From NCBI RefSeq assembly GCF_000373985.1, contig NZ_KB892945.1:1-5902 (forward strand): a stretch of 5,902 nt of DNA. Reading direction: 5' to 3'. The stretch is from Desulfobacter curvatus DSM 3379 (GTDB taxonomy: Bacteria > Desulfobacterota > Desulfobacteria > Desulfobacterales > Desulfobacteraceae). How positions within the stretch are numbered: the stretch's first letter is position 1; every line of letters starts with the position of its first letter. Positions 5,506-5,902 of the stretch are shown one piece after another. The notes beneath the pieces are model-generated. The model did not search any database and had not been told where the DNA came from. It saw only the letters and a list, made by a program, of their open reading frames with translations. A program made the position numbers and the translations under genes.

Positions 5506-5902
5506 ACCTCGACGGTTTTCCGCCTAAAGTAACGATAACAAAAAATCTTCATCCATTGGAGGGGAAAGCCCTTGATGTCCTCAGTTGGCTTCACAGAAAT
5601 GGGATTTTACATTTGACCCTGGTTTTACCTGATGGCACGAGATCCTATATACCTGCTGATTGGACAAATCTGGGCGACATTTGCCCCCAATTCAAAGCAA
5701 CAGACAACCGGAAACAGACGGATCTAATTGCCTCAAGATCGAACTTACTACAGGTACGGAAGATAGTAGATACCCTCCTCTCAAAAATATATCCTTCAAA
5801 GCATAAGTCTGAAACCGCTTTAAAGGAGGGACATAACCATGCAAAAGCAATTGGAACTTTGGCCCGATCAGGAGGAGCAGAAAACTCAAGAAATCTGGAA
5901 CA
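5475..5902 (+). CDS. DUF5372-like protein of a mobile element, incomplete at the right edge
   Basis: An open plus-strand frame runs from before 5475 to the window end. From about 5526 it encodes VTITKNLHPLEGKALDVLSW, RNGILHLTLVLPDGTRSYIP and ADWTNLGD, then a helical LLQVRKIVDTLLSK. The HPLEG, LPDG-S/T-RS-x-IPA-x-WT pattern is that of short DUF5372-like proteins that I associate with recombinase-bearing mobile elements; this link is from memory. The true start is unclear: the nearest in-frame ATG (5475) has no ribosome binding site and lies inside the transporter remnant, so the gene may itself be truncated at its 5' end near 5505. The frame is still open at the right edge and overlaps the next gene. 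Confidence 0.5.
   Translation, partial: MAPRNTRHTTHLDGFPPKVTITKNLHPLEGKALDVLSWLHRNGILHLTLVLPDGTRSYIPADWTNLGDICPQFKATDNRKQTDLIASRSNLLQVRKIVDTLLSKIYPSKHKSETALKEGHNHAKAIGTLARSGGAENSRNLE
5822..5830 (+). promoter_or_regulatory. Strong ribosome binding site for the gene at the right edge
   Basis: AAAGGAGGG lies 9 nt before the ATG at 5839. This is a near-ideal Shine-Dalgarno and is the main support for the partial gene that follows. Confidence 0.7.
5839..5902 (+). CDS. Start of a small gene, cut by the window edge
   Basis: Only about 21 codons are visible, beginning MQKQLELWPDQEE. The start is well supported by an AAGGAGGG 9 nt upstream. It is in a different frame from the DUF5372-like frame, which it overlaps. 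The Leu-Trp and acidic-rich opening recalls short accessory proteins encoded between DUF5372-like genes and large serine recombinases, but too little is present for a firm call. Confidence 0.5.
   Translation, partial: MQKQLELWPDQEEQKTQEIWN

Noticed and set aside
5339..5527. 62-codon plus-strand frame over the transporter remnant
   Set aside because: Antisense to clear EamA sequence, lacks a start signal, and is in a different frame from the DUF5372-like coding.
5692..5889. 65-codon minus-strand frame near the right edge
   Set aside because: It is antisense to the DUF5372-like frame and to the well-marked start at 5839.

Overview
The window suggests a Gram-negative anaerobe, most likely a Desulfobacterota-type (delta-proteobacterial) sulfate reducer or relative. 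That placement is an inference from the gene types: a stand-alone FMN-dependent glutamate-synthase-like protein with an N-terminal cysteine cluster, a DUF169 protein, group II intron debris and a recombinase-type mobile element. The main genes look moderately GC-rich, while the left flank and one small gene are clearly AT-rich, so the window reads as a mosaic. No rRNA, tRNA or CRISPR array was seen.

Layout. Positions 1-641 are AT-rich and hold no convincing gene, only a perfect 18-bp palindrome and a weak terminator-like hairpin. A MocR-type (GntR wHTH + aminotransferase fold) regulator lies on the minus strand at 642-2027. It is transcribed divergently from a 516-residue FMN-binding glutamate synthase family protein (2148-3698, plus). 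The 120-bp gap between them is rich in signals: a near-consensus minus-strand promoter that would give a leaderless mocR message, a 10-bp inverted repeat covering that promoter, and repeated ATACAAT-type half-sites, two of which form an 18-bp palindrome. This is the usual layout of a MocR regulator with its target gene. A small AT-rich DUF3887-like gene follows (3774-4127).

At about 4140-4265, on the minus strand, there is a relic of the 3' end of a group II intron: a recognisable domain V with two candidate domain VI hairpins and no reverse transcriptase. Next on the minus strand come a DUF169 protein (4354-5169) and, 22 bp upstream of it, the C-terminal three quarters of a small EamA-type transporter (5192-about 5505). 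These two look like an operon whose first gene has lost its 5' end.

The break in the EamA gene coincides with the start of a different, plus-strand block that runs off the right edge. It holds a DUF5372-like reading frame and the first codons of a second small gene with a strong ribosome binding site. These resemble accessory ORFs that sit upstream of large serine recombinases in mobile elements, so an insertion or rearrangement probably truncated the transporter.

How the parts work together: the regulator probably senses PLP or an amino compound and controls the flavoprotein, which probably carries out an amino-group or glutamate-related redox reaction with partners encoded elsewhere. The right half appears to be a transporter/DUF169 operon damaged by mobile DNA. 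No clear new defence or other multi-gene system was found. The most informative features are the divergent control region, the intron relic and the recombination junction near 5505.
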